Position numbers and translations under genes: made by a program. Shown one piece after another: positions 48,544 to 58,616 of a DNA stretch of 64,000 nt (positions are counted from its first letter, which is position 1; each line of letters begins with the position of its first letter). Source of the DNA: Acanthosoma haemorrhoidale (taxonomy: Eukaryota > Arthropoda > Insecta > Hemiptera > Acanthosomatidae); NCBI GenBank assembly GCA_930367205.1, contig OV884012.1, positions 148,009,405 through 148,073,404 of the forward strand. The letters run 5' to 3'. The notes under the pieces are model-generated. The model was not told the origin of the DNA. It saw only the letters and a program-made list of their open reading frames with translations, and did not search any database.

Positions 48544-49001
48544 GTTAAAACTATCCGTAAACTGACAGTTTTAAACAAAATTACACGGAATTTATTTCTG
48601 TACCAGCCTAAAGGTATCGACTACCAAATCCCAAAAGAAAACAATTCTAACATTGACAAAATAATAACGAAACAAGCATCGCTATCTACTGGTGCAAACC
48701 GAAATCACTTTCTTGCTAACCCCATAAATTATCTTTTTGCACAGCTAAACGTAGGTATATTCCATATGATAATTAGTGTATAGTTAGACAACCTTTACTA
48801 TATACGTTAGGCATAATATTGTTGTAATTTGTCAACAATTCAACCAGAATAATTAAAAGCCAACCATCACTCCTTATTATAGTTTATAGAAAACTCTCAG
48901 CTTAGTGAGGATTTCATGAACATTTCTTATGTTTACATACTTTTATCGCCAAGCCTTTCATAAATGTATGAGGCATATAAAAACTTTTCATAATTTTAGC
49001 C

Positions 49002-49297
49002 TTTCCAACCACCCTAATCCTGTAGCACAGTCATTGCACTGCACCACTCATCCATATAATCCTCCTCGGAGACTGAAACGGCAGTGGCCTCGTGACCTAC
49101 TATAAACGCTTGACAGTGGGAGTCCTGGCAATGGCCAGTTTCTCCAATCATGTCCTATTGTATGAATGAGCGAGTGAATGATGCTGTAAATATGGTATGA
49201 ATGAGATCATTTATCTGTATTATTATTGCCTTATAAAAGGCAGATTGTAATTATTGCACAATAAAGATTGTTATTAATAAAAAAAAAAAAAAAAAAA
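49002..49297 (+). mobile_element. LINE-B copy, internally deleted, with poly-A
   Basis: It starts in the C-terminal codons (ccaaccaccctaatcctgta) and runs through ggcagtggcctcgtgaccta to caatcatgtcct. It then jumps to attgtatgaatgagcgagtg, losing about 190 bp of 3' UTR. It ends in the family tail and aataaagattgttattaata followed by an A22 tract. Confidence 0.9.
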
Positions 49298-49734
49298 ATT
49301 TCCTAAATAAAATTGGTCCTAGAAAAAATTAGCTGATCGTAATTCGATTTCAAATGTATAAATAAATGCATAGTCAATTCTCGATGAATGCTATCAATTT
49401 ACTTATTACTTTTAAATTCGTATATTGAATTGAATTCACTATAAAAAAACCATTATCTTCGATTGTTAATGCAATTTTTTTTTGGAAAATTCAAAAATAT
49501 ATTAATACTTAACACGCCGAAACGATGTAAAGGGTTACTGGGACATATCTTTTTCTAGTCTGACATCCTAAAAATTATAATTATTCAGAGGTGACCTAGA
49601 CATAGCCGTTGTATTTCTGCGAAGAGCTTTTAGCTACTTCTAGTTCGAGTAATGTTAAGACCAACATTACAAATTAAGGAAGACTCAACCATAATAGTCC
49701 CTTTTTTTTTACGAAACACCCTGGTTTTATTTAA

Positions 49735-50085
49735 AAACAGCCGAGTCGCATTTTAAGGAGATGCCTTAATTCTTTGATGCTAAGAATTTCGTCAGAGTGA
49801 TCAGCCTTGGATTTACAATGGTGGAAAACCAGGTTCCCCCTCAGGCTTGTTACCATCGATGAGAGAGGGTTGGAGGTGACACTGTAAGGTATGTCAGGTA
49901 GATCAGTGAATAAAAGAACTTGAATCCTATCTGTCATATGAGGTCATCCCATTTCATCTGTGGTGTGTATATAGGGCAACTTTTTGAAGTACCCAATTGT
50001 GGAATTTTTGGAGGTTGAAGTGTGGGCCATCGTAAAGCAGAGTTGGCCGGATGACTGATTGTTTCATCAGCTTCAGGCGCATTTT
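49735..50085 (-). pseudogene. Divergent LINE-A-like RT C-terminal remnant
   Basis: At the right end the minus strand reads MRLKLMKQSVIRPTLLYDGP and then HFNLQKFHNWVLQK, the counterpart of RLKL-IYK-VLRP-LLYGAP and FQNGI--. Further along, the opposite-strand text cttgttaccatcgatgagag resembles the LINE-A coding end (tgcaatcgatgcgg). The sequence differs too much to be subfamily A or A', so a third, older lineage is likely. Confidence 0.5.
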
Positions 50086-51020
50086 TTTTTTATACAGAAT
50101 AATGCTTTTCTTTTATCTATCATTATCATAGTTTTGTATTCCTCTCACAGACTATTCCTGCTTATGTTGTTTAGAACTATACAACTTCACCTTATTTTGG
50201 GCGTTCTCACCTTCTCTGCCGTACTTATTAAAAAATAATCCCGAGCGTTTTTCCTTTCCGATTTCATTTAAATGGCCATTACTGCATTTTATTTCCTGAA
50301 AGTAACAATAAAGAGGAAAACGAATGGTTTTATTACTTCGCCCAAATCAAAATGGTACCTTAGTTTATTTCCTTCAGAATTTAGGCCATTATGGAACGAT
50401 AACGTTAAGCCCGAGGTCGAACCGAACGAGGAATTGAATGAAATAATTTTCCCGGTAACATATAGGAGATGCTAATGGATCAGGTACGCGTGGGGTGGAG
50501 TAGACGAGACTCCGTTGCATCACTGGCCGGATACGACATTTATTTCTACGGGACCGCAGGGACCAGACCAGAGGCCGTAGGCGGAGCAGCACAGGACCAG
50601 TGAACACCTTCACAGCCCTCGCCACCAACTGCTATCTCATTCATCTGTTACACTTGGAACGTCGTATCCTCCCATTTGTCTACAGCAATAAAATTCTAGG
50701 GCTGATTTGTTTGACTAGAAGAAGAAAAATCAGAAATTTTACAAAAAAAAACAAAACACGAGAACGAATCTAAAAAACTACCATCACAAATGTATAATGT
50801 CAAGGAATGAATCTGAAACATATAGGAGGAGCCACATACACTCACCCCTGGATAACCTGAGCATTTACATGACTACCACCGTCATTTTCACAGCTAATTA
50901 TAAATGGAGAATTTCAGTGATCCCTGAATCAGTATGGTTTGACACGTCTGGTAGACTTAAGTGGTTTTAAGAAAAATTATATCCAGAACGTAACCTATTT
51001 GTAAATATTTTTGGGCGTAA

Positions 51021-51431
51021 CTACAACTGAAGATAGCAAATGAGATTACCATCAGTACTGCATTTGCTTCATAGCCCCCTCCCGAAAGTAAGGTACTCCA
51101 AGATCTTTAAGAAGGTTTTTTATTGCTCATTTTTTCTCTTAGCTCTAAAGTTTTTAAGATTAGAGGTAAGGGAAAAATAAAGGGAATTTATTTGTGGATC
51201 CTTTTACTAGGAGTACCTGTTTGAAGGTGGAGTGAGGGAATTAAGGAGTGTAGGAAGCCTCGGTAGAGGTGGAAATGTTGCGGTGCAGTGGTGAGAGTCC
51301 ACTGAGGTACCGTTCTAGTGCTCTACCAATAAAAAACCTTCTTAAAGATCTCGGAGTACCTTACTTTCGGGAGGTGGCTATGAAGTAGATTCAGTACTGA
51401 TGGTAATCTCATTTGCTATCTTCAGTTGTAG
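51021..51431. repeat. 105-bp inverted repeat enclosing a SINE-like insert
   Basis: Left arm 51021-51125 and right arm 51327-51431 are reverse complements with about five mismatches (ctacaactgaagatagcaaa on the left, tttgctatcttcagttgtag on the right). The 201-bp interior is a family-D copy plus a short tRNA-like piece. The right arm ends 12 bp before a LINE-A copy. The arms are not seen elsewhere in the window. Confidence 0.85.
51128..51326 (-). mobile_element. SINE-like retroposon (family D) with tRNA-like head
   Basis: The body matches the 41461-41644 copy (ggatccttttactaggagta, cctgtttgaaggtggagtga, aagcctcggtagaggtgg). It extends further at the 5' end of the element: the minus strand reads GGTAGAGCACTAGAACGG at 51326-51309, like the D-arm of a tRNA (GGTAGAGCAC). 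A tRNA origin for family D is therefore plausible, although no B box is evident. Confidence 0.6.
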
Positions 51432-51442
51432 ATGGTACATAA

Positions 51443-52030
51443 GATGATATATAAATGTGTTCTCCGGCCAGCTCTGCTGTACGGCGTCCCACTATTTACC
51501 CACTTGACAGAAAATATAGCCAAATGTCCACATTTATAACATTTCCAGAATGGGATCATCCAAAAAGTGGTCCGACATACCTCTCTCGAGAGGTTGAAGA
51601 ACGCTGACCTCCACCTGTTGCTTGGTGTCCCGTCGGTGGGTGCGTTCATCCGCCGGAGACACATTAAGTTTTTTGACTCGTTGCAGCACCTGACAAACCC
51701 ATTGTTTAACACTATCACCCCACCACCCTTCCGCATCGATGGCAACAGACTGTCGGGGAAAAATTAGAATTAGTATGTAAGTTAGTTTTAAGGATGAACA
51801 AAAAGGTGAGCCCCATCACCTTTATTAGTCAGTTTAGTCCAGTCATGTATAATGTATATCATTATACTTGTTTATTCATTATATAATTTTTATAAAATAA
51901 CAAAACCTGTATGTAATGTAGCGATGCTACAGGAAATACAAAAATAATTAGTAAATAGATTGTCCTGAGAATCTATAATTATATATAATTATATTATATA
52001 TATATATATGAAGGGGCTATGAAGGAAAAA
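51443..52030 (+). mobile_element. LINE-A copy, RT C-terminus and full 3' UTR
   Basis: It begins at IYKCVLRPALLYGVPLFTHL by position. Frame changes lead to VRHTSLERLKNADLHLLLGV, then PSVGAFIRRRHIKFFDSLQH and LTNPLFNTITPPPFRIDGNR. The 3' UTR holds both family hairpins: aaaggtga/tcaccttt (51802-51809 with 51816-51823) and gtataatg/cattatac (51847-51854 with 51860-51867). The UTR ends with gaaggggctatgaaggaaaa and an A-rich stretch. Best reference for the family tail. Confidence 0.9.
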
Positions 52031-52044
52031 AAAAGAGCAATAAA

Positions 52045-53000
52045 GATCTTTATTGCTGTTTTCAGTAGTGTAAACTTAAATGATTTGATGTTGAGCTGCT
52101 TTCCTGGGCCGTATAACTTAGGTCCTCTGGTACAGATAGTCTCTAGTAAAAGTTTATAAACGAGAAGATATTCGATCATAAAATGGTCCTTCTGCTTGGC
52201 TTATAGAATTTTCCAATGCGAGAGTTTAGTTTTTATATTTTGGACCACAAATATAGGATATACGCTCTTTATGTATCAAATGCGGGAAGTAGAGTTAAAA
52301 CAAAAATAATCTATTTACGCGATACGAAAAATTAAAACTATTAATCGAGAATTTCAATGTTGTTCACGCCATTTATGACTTGGGTTTTTAGCTTTTAACA
52401 GCTTTTCCTTTTCAGTAACTATAAGAGTTTTGAAGAATTACAATTTTTGGTTTCATCAATAAGGTTAATCTAAAAGTTCTGGGAGCCAGCAATAGAAATA
52501 TTACAGTTTATTTGACAAAATTTATAAAAAGTTATTTTCAGTGGCAAGTACTGTATTTTTAATTAAACGCCTCTCATTTTTTTTTAAATTATTTTATAAG
52601 TTGATAAGAACGCAAGGTGGAATTGTTTCTTCACATTATTTTTCTTTTCTTCTTGATTTATTAAAATATGGAACTTAGTAATATATAATTTCAATAGAAA
52701 TTAAAATGATATCCTAGGAACAATTAATGGGATATACTATCGATTGGATTTATGGCTAGTGGGCCGTTTTATTATCAGGCAAAGGACGATGGAAGGAAAC
52801 CCCTATTCAAATGGCAGAGGGTCCCCACCTCCCCAGGTGGATAGATAGTAATTAAGCTTGCGGACAGGACTGGTTTGGTCTTGGGACAAGTTGATCTCTG
52901 CTTCCTCGGCCGATCTCTGACAAACAACTTGTGACCGTCCAATCTGAATCCCTGGACAGCGGGTCTTTGCAGTTTTCTCTTTCCAATTTACATATATTTA
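52045..53000. other. No gene seen
   Basis: AT-rich on the left, a moderate-GC patch at 52740-52960. All frames are short. Confidence 0.5.
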
Positions 53001-53004
53001 TTTT

Positions 53005-53205
53005 AAGAAAAATACAATCAGCCCTAAAAGGCCAATAGCTAATTTTGATAAATGATTTCATTCCATACCATATTTACTACTTTGCACTCACTCACTATTT
53101 CATACAGTCTTTAAGTTATACCATGTATACATATAAACATAGGCAAGGTATTCCCCAATCCACCCACAGAATCGTCACATTCCCAGCTATAGTGGGAGAC
53201 AAGAA
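53005..53205 (-). mobile_element. Divergent LINE-B tail
   Basis: Reverse complement of the LINE-B 3' terminus with many substitutions (aatacaatcagccctaaaag, ataccatatttactactttg, catacagtctttaa, ccccaatccacccacagaat). It is older than the neighbouring + strand copy at 53281. Confidence 0.65.
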
Positions 53206-53228
53206 TCGGAAAAATCCCACATGCATCT

Positions 53229-53280
53229 CATTTTTTTTTCCCCCTCAACCCCTTTTTTTAAACATTTTTAATAAATTATA
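53229..53280 (-). mobile_element. LINE-A' 3'-terminal scrap
   Basis: tttttttttccccctcaacc followed by ccttttttt and aattata matches the 3' end of the A' copies at 27214 and 53580. It was cut off by the LINE-B copy that follows immediately. Confidence 0.45.
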
Positions 53281-53555
53281 CGGCAGTGGCCTCGTGACCT
53301 GCTAAAAATAAGCGACAGTGGGAGTCCTGACAATGGCCAGTTTCTCTAAACTGTCCAGAGCGTCTGTGGCTCTCGCGCTCTTGGTCAGCCTCCGCTAGCT
53401 CTTATCCAATGACGTGGCTGACGTAGGAGAGTGGGGGACTTCCTAAGACTCCGCTTCCTCCTTCGCAAGCGAGGGAGGTGACTACCATGTGGATTTGGGG
53501 GGCCTCTGGGCTGTTTGTATATATAGTATGAATGAGCGATTGAATGAAAATGGAG
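53281..53555 (+). mobile_element. LINE-B copy, 3' UTR, truncated at both ends
   Basis: It starts abruptly at cggcagtggcctcgtgacct and runs through the UTR to gaatgagcgattgaatgaaa. The terminal hairpin and AATAAAG are missing. A LINE-A' copy begins about 25 bp later in the opposite orientation. Confidence 0.85.
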
Positions 53556-53579
53556 AGTTTTGCTGCTTTCCTACAGTCT

Positions 53580-54195
53580 TTTTTTTTCCTTAACCCCTTT
53601 AATTTTTATACAATATGTAAAAATATGAACAATATGAACAAAGAATTGACAAATATTTCTCCCCATTCTGCTATGCGCAGATGCATTTGAAGGAGGTTGG
53701 ATTACTTAACAATACAGGTTGTGGTTAAAAATACAATGAAGTGAATATAAAGCTAGGTGATGGGGCTCACCTTCAGTTTGAAAATGGGAGAATAACTTAC
53801 AAACTAAAACCTAAACCTAGAACCTAAGACTAAAGCGTTCCAGCCGCGACAGCGTCCTGCCATCGATGGGGAACGGAGCGGGGGCTATAGTGTTTAACAC
53901 CGGGTTTGTCAAGTATTGCAAGGAGTCGACAAATTTGATATGTCTACGTTGGATGAATTCATCTACCGTAGGCAGCTCGAACATCTCGTGAAGCTCACTG
54001 TTGCTCCGCTGCTCAAATGAAGTACCTCTGACCACTTTCATCAGTATACCGTTTTGGAATGGTTGGAGTTTCCAAGCTGTCGTATACGTCAGATAACGAA
54101 AAACGGTGCACCATACAGCAGAGTAGGCCTGAGTATGTTCTTGTAGATCAATAGCTTGAGAAGCAGTGATAGATTGGGGGAAGTCAATTCCTACA
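53580..54195 (-). mobile_element. LINE-A' copy, RT C-terminus plus 3' UTR
   Basis: T-rich 3' end, cagatgcatttgaaggaggt, ctaggtgatggggctcacct, then coding on the minus strand: VRGTSFEQRSNSELHEMFEL, PTVDEFIQRRHIKFVDSLQY, LTNPVLNTIAPAPFPIDGRT, preceded by FRYLTYTTAWKLQPFQNGIL. Frameshifts lie upstream near RLKLLIYK. It is the most complete C-terminus of subfamily A'. Confidence 0.9.
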
Positions 54196-54232
54196 GTGTA
54201 AGTAGTAGACCGTGACGTTGCAGTAAAAGCTG

Positions 54233-54466
54233 ATGGAGAGTCCGAGAGCCGCAGACTCCATCCATTCAATGGACGTCCAGAACACGGGGGGGGGGCAGTT
54301 CAGAACTCCCAGTGACTGTGTGTTTATAAAAGAACACGGTGTCAATTACACTTTCTTCTCCAAGGAGGATCCAGTCAAAGCGGAAGAGTTTGTAGATTCA
54401 GTAGGTGGTCAGATTATTCCTAACAAAATTTTAAAAAATGTGAGGGAACGTGAGCTTGGTTTGTGA
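54233..54466 (+). CDS. 77-codon ATG ORF, possible host exon or gene fragment
   Basis: ATG 54233 to TGA 54466. It encodes MESPRAADSIHSMDVQ, then a Gly run, CVFIKEHGVNYTFFSKEDP, and VKAEEFVDSVGGQIIPNKIL with a charged end. A cag acceptor-like site (gacgttgcag) lies just upstream at about 54222. The codon use is balanced and the reverse strand is not coding past the LINE edge at about 54195, so it reads more like real protein than most short frames here. I recognise no domain. It could be a terminal exon, a processed fragment or chance. Confidence 0.3.
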   Translation: MESPRAADSIHSMDVQNTGGGQFRTPSDCVFIKEHGVNYTFFSKEDPVKAEEFVDSVGGQIIPNKILKNVRERELGL

Positions 54467-55334
54467 ATATTTTAAGGTGACTAGAATTGTAATTGGATAA
54501 AAAGGATATAATTGCAGATTTCTCATACGACTATATCTCATTCATAACCACTTATAATAATTGCCGATTCCCTCTGGCTATTTCTTCTATAATAGCAGTC
54601 ATGCTATGATCCAACCGGTATTGAGAAATTTTAAGGTATATTCGTGCTGATGAATACCAAATGCCCTGTTTGTGTTTTTGCTAAGGTATAATGACGGAGA
54701 TCGTGCCTAAACTATTAAGAAATAAGTTCTTTTCTGCTGGGAATTCAGTTAGCATTATATAACTGAGTGGACGAGTTTGCTAGGATATTAGCTATACCGA
54801 CAAATAAAACGCTAAACATGTCAAATTATGTTAGTACTCGTGCAAAACGTTTTCGGTGTAATAGATTTCCAAGGAGTCTCCTGCAGTAGCGAGGGGCTGG
54901 TGAAAGAGGCCTGTTGCATATGTCGACCTATAACCTTTCCCCCAAACAGCTGATCGCTGCAGACAGTAACTGCTTTGTGGGTACTGATATTCACAGGTAG
55001 TTGTGTTATTTCCAGACTTCACTTGCATCTTGACAAGTACAATAAATTCACGTTGACAATGTAATATGTTAACGTACATACATTCTTACATGTAATATGT
55101 CTGCAACATACACGTTGTCTTTAAATTGTTCCTTCTTAGGTATGCACATACTCAAAAGCACTTCAACTTTTTTCCATCATTCCATTTTTTTTTTATTTCC
55201 ATCGAAAATATATATTTGGGAAAACTACGTAACAGCCAAATACGTCTACAAAGGTAAGATGAGTTATGACTTGACTAGTCATAGCTAAAGGAGTGCTGGG
55301 ACAATGTATAGACAATATAATTTCTCAAAATATT

Positions 55335-56045
55335 GTCAGAAATGTTCCCACATAACCTTTACCCTCTGCCGCTAGTCCTGTCCGCCAGTCTTTTTAAATT
55401 CGATTCTTCTCCCTGTGTCTGAGACAGTACGGTATTTAGGCTTCTATCTCGACAAAAGACTGATGGAACCCACACACGAGGCTAAAAAGACAAGAGCTAA
55501 ACAGACGCTTGGGACAACTCTACAGACTACTTCGAAAGACATCCCATCTCTCAATAGAAAATAAGTTAATTATTTACAAAGTTATACTTAAGCCAATCTG
55601 GACATACGGAATAGAGCTATGGGGGACAGCAAAAAAGTCAAACACTAAGCGCATCCAATCCTTTCAATCAAAAGTCCTGAGAACAATAGTAAATGCCCCT
55701 TATTACGTAAGCAACAAAATCTTAATATCCCCTACATTCTTGAACTCATCCCTTCCAAGTTCATAAAATTCCATAGTAACCTATCCAACCACTCTAATCC
55801 CCTAGCACAGTCATTGCACTGCACCACCCATCCCTATAATCCTCTTTGTAGGATCGTGGGGGACTTCCCAAGACTTCGCACGCGAGGGAGGTGACAACCA
55901 TGTGGACTTGGGGGGCCTCTGGGCTGTTTGTATATATAGTATGAATGAGCGAGGGAATAAAAATTGTAAATTGGTATGAACGAGATGATTTATCACAATT
56001 ACTTATAGCCCAATGAGGCAGATTGTAATTTTATCATAGTAAAGT
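55335..56045 (+). mobile_element. LINE-B copy, long coding part, deleted 3' UTR
   Basis: It starts upstream of the thumb (cccacataacctttaccctc) and runs through RRLGQLYRLLRKTSHLSIEN, LIIYKVILKPIWTYGIELWG, TAKKSNTKRIQSFQSKVLRT and IVNAPYYVSNKI (55509-55730 mostly in one frame). The 3' UTR loses about 130 bp near 55845 and ends normally in gattgtaattttatcatagt, aaag. Upstream frames are broken. It gives the best peptide for the family. Confidence 0.9.
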
Positions 56046-56049
56046 TGCC

Positions 56050-56905
56050 GTAACAACAACATATTGTCAGGCAGCTCTCACACATTTACAGAATATTTTC
56101 CATTATTTATATTTAGCATTTATTATTTGGTGTGGATAGTCCTTTAACTGTTTGTAGCTCTGTGAATAATGCCTACAGGGGCTTATTGAGTTATTGAAAG
56201 AGCGGGAACACCGTTCTGCGGTTTGGTCTGCACCAGCCTGTTTCGCACACCCACACATTTGTAGGTCTGTCTGCTCGCATTCATACATCTTTGAACGTTT
56301 AGAAAATAAGTAAACCATAAGACTGATTTAGTTTTTATATATTGTTCAGCACTAATCACAAAGAAAATTAAAAATATATTTAGTTTCTAATCATTTTTGT
56401 GCTGACATTGTAAAATATGCTTAACATGTGTTCAGTGTTGATTATAATACCCGTCACCTGTTAAAATTTTGATATCCATAAACTTATGAAAAGAAAAATA
56501 ATGATAAATGTGATGACCTCATTATGGGAAACTTCTTGTATTGATTATTACTTTTACGCAAATTCAACATGCAATAAAAATAATTATTTAAAAATATCTA
56601 GTGACGTTACAGCGTTACATGGAACTAGATGACCTCCCAGGTTATTACAACTAACCAATTGTTAATTCACATGTAATCTTTTTACATAAATGTTTTTGAG
56701 GTACACTTGATTTCATTTGCGGATTACTTACAATAAAAAATATTCTATAATCATTACAGTTTAGTTTGAATTTCAGAACAACTTGTCAAATAAAAATTAA
56801 TAAAGGATTTTAACAAGAGACCTTTTTGTAATTGTTTGTTCCGAGATTAGTGTATTGTTTTTATTACAATCCGTTTTCATGTGTAATTTTTTTTATATTG
56901 TTGTT
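56050..56905. other. No gene seen; AT-rich target region of the LOA-like insertion
   Basis: No coding signal and no family repeat between the LINE-B copy and the LOA-like element. Confidence 0.5.
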
Positions 56906-56909
56906 ATGT

Positions 56910-56920
56910 ATGTATATAAT
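56910..56920 (+). repeat. Left target-site duplication of the LOA-like element
   Basis: atgtatataat, identical to 62297-62307. It directly precedes the GGGGGG start of the element. Confidence 0.85.
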
Positions 56921-57339
56921 GGGGGGTAAATGGGTAGGGTAATGGAAAGACTAGAGAGGGAGACAGGTGCGGGGGTCTCCTTTACTCGTAGCGGAGGAAT
57001 CAAGCAATAGTGCCCTACTCACTGCTTGTGAACTCCCAGTCTAACCTATCCCTACCAACGCCTACTGTCACCTCCACGTGGTACCCCCTGGGGAGTCCGA
57101 TGGACTCGCGGACGACAGAGGCGGGATCTCCCCATGAAATCCAGGTGGAGATCTCCTTAACACCCAAGCCAAGTGTAGAGGAGCTCGAGCTGTGGCTGAA
57201 TGGCAGGGGGTGTATAAAAATGCACTGTCTTTAATCGACCCCCTTGGGGCACCAGGCGCACCCCATTGTATTAAATGCCCTCTGCAGGGAGAGGGGGCAG
57301 TACCTGCAGAGTAACTTCCCCCGCTTTCGTGGGAACAAA
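56921..57339 (+). promoter_or_regulatory. LOA-like 5' UTR with putative internal promoter and uORFs
   Basis: LINE 5' UTRs carry internal Pol II promoters. Here AGACT lies at +28 to +32 from the first G (56948-56952), matching the downstream promoter element consensus RGWYV at four of five positions and at the right distance. Two short upstream ORFs occur: 56930-57010 (26 codons) and 57100-57234 (44 codons, in the ORF1 frame). Promoter function is inferred. Confidence 0.4.
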
Positions 57340-58614
57340 ATGAGTAAAAGTAATAATAAAAATAATAATGAAGACATGGAGGAGCTGGTCAGCATGATCA
57401 GCGGAGAGGACTCAGCCCAGGGGCCTTCAATGGACCTTGGCACTGAGGTAGTGGACGATGAAGCCTCTATGAGCTCGCTTACGACGCTTGTAGAGGAGGC
57501 AAGTGGACTGGTAATGGAGCCAGAAAGCTTGGCACCTGGTAGGGGCGCTGCATCCAAGGATGCAGGCGAGACCTCCAAGCACAAGTTCTCTGGAGCCCAG
57601 AGGAAGAAGTGGAGGAGGGCAATGTTGGCTGGAGGGCCACCTGAGGATCCGGCCGGGCGTCCAGGACCTTCGGGGTCCGGGAATATGGCAGGGTCTGGGT
57701 GCGCTCCAGAGAAAAGGATTAGGTCCTCACCCGGTACCTCTGCGCCTACGGCAAAGAGGCATAGGGGTGGGGATACTAGCATTGCATCCTACGCGATTGC
57801 TGCCGGAGGAAGCAGGGTGGCGATTATCCCTAGTGGATATCCGTCCACTCAGCTGACGAAGGAGAATTGCGAGGAGATGAAGGGCCAGCTGATGAAATTT
57901 GTCGATCAGCTGGAAGAAGAGAAAGGGACACAGGCTGAATTCAGCGGAATTTACCCACATGTGGGAGCCTGTGTCATAATCTGCGACAACCAGGAGACCA
58001 AGGACTGGTTGTCGATTATAGTACCCAATTTTAACATGAGTGGGGATCTGGAGCTCCGCGTAGGAAAGGTGGAGGAGCTTCATAAAACCGTGAAGGTAGG
58101 AACCTTCATTACAGGAGAAATGCCTCTGGAAGGTTATTTCATGAAGAGGATCAGGACCCAAAACTCTAGGGTACCTGATATTGGATTATGGAGACTCCTG
58201 GGCACCAAGGTGGAGAAGCATGGCTTCTTTGCGATCCTGTCTGCCCCAGAGACTAGCATGGAATACCTTGAGAAGCGGAAGCTTAAGCTGAACTATGGGT
58301 TCACTAAGGTCGCTCTCAGGGTATTGGGTAAGAAGAAGCCGCTGAAAGCAGTACAGGAGAGGAAGGCGGCTGATAAGGTGGAGGAGGCAAGGAGCGATCC
58401 CGAGGTGGAGGAGTCGAAGGGGATCGCTACGACGAATTTGCCAACTCCAAAGGATGGCCCCAAGGCGATGACTATGGCGGCTGCGGGGGGTGGCCCCGTG
58501 GCGGGGGCTGGGGGGCGCGCTGGGTCTGGGCCCTCTGTGATGGGGGGGCCTGGGTTTGGCGCTGTCTCCCGGCGTCCGCCTCGGGGTGGCCCTCCGGGGG
58601 CCGGCGGGCACTGA
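57340..58614 (+). CDS. LOA-like ORF1: RNA-binding gag-like protein (DUF4780-type)
   Basis: 424 aa from ATG 57340, chosen because aacaaaATG is a good insect start context. The same frame extends upstream to 57235, but without an ATG. The N-terminus is acidic and low-complexity (NNKNNN, EDMEELVSM), followed by basic patches KKWRR (about 89-93) and KRHRGG (about 139). Residues about 171-330 (ACVIICDNQETKDWL, LWRLLGTKVEKHGFFAILSA, LKLNYGFTKVALRVL) look like the DUF4780 domain found in insect LINE ORF1 proteins. The C-terminus (381-424) is Gly/Arg-rich, RGG-like, and there is no CCHC knuckle. It likely binds the element RNA and forms particles with ORF2. The stop is 2 nt before the ORF2 ATG. Confidence 0.85.
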   Translation: MSKSNNKNNNEDMEELVSMISGEDSAQGPSMDLGTEVVDDEASMSSLTTLVEEASGLVMEPESLAPGRGAASKDAGETSKHKFSGAQRKKWRRAMLAGGPPEDPAGRPGPSGSGNMAGSGCAPEKRIRSSPGTSAPTAKRHRGGDTSIASYAIAAGGSRVAIIPSGYPSTQLTKENCEEMKGQLMKFVDQLEEEKGTQAEFSGIYPHVGACVIICDNQETKDWLSIIVPNFNMSGDLELRVGKVEELHKTVKVGTFITGEMPLEGYFMKRIRTQNSRVPDIGLWRLLGTKVEKHGFFAILSAPETSMEYLEKRKLKLNYGFTKVALRVLGKKKPLKAVQERKAADKVEEARSDPEVEESKGIATTNLPTPKDGPKAMTMAAAGGGPVAGAGGRAGSGPSVMGGPGFGAVSRRPPRGGPPGAGGH

Positions 58615-58616
58615 TC

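Noticed and set aside
57244..57339. ORF1 starting at 57244 (456 aa)
   Set aside because: The codon there is TTG. In a eukaryotic element the first good ATG is at 57340, giving 424 aa.
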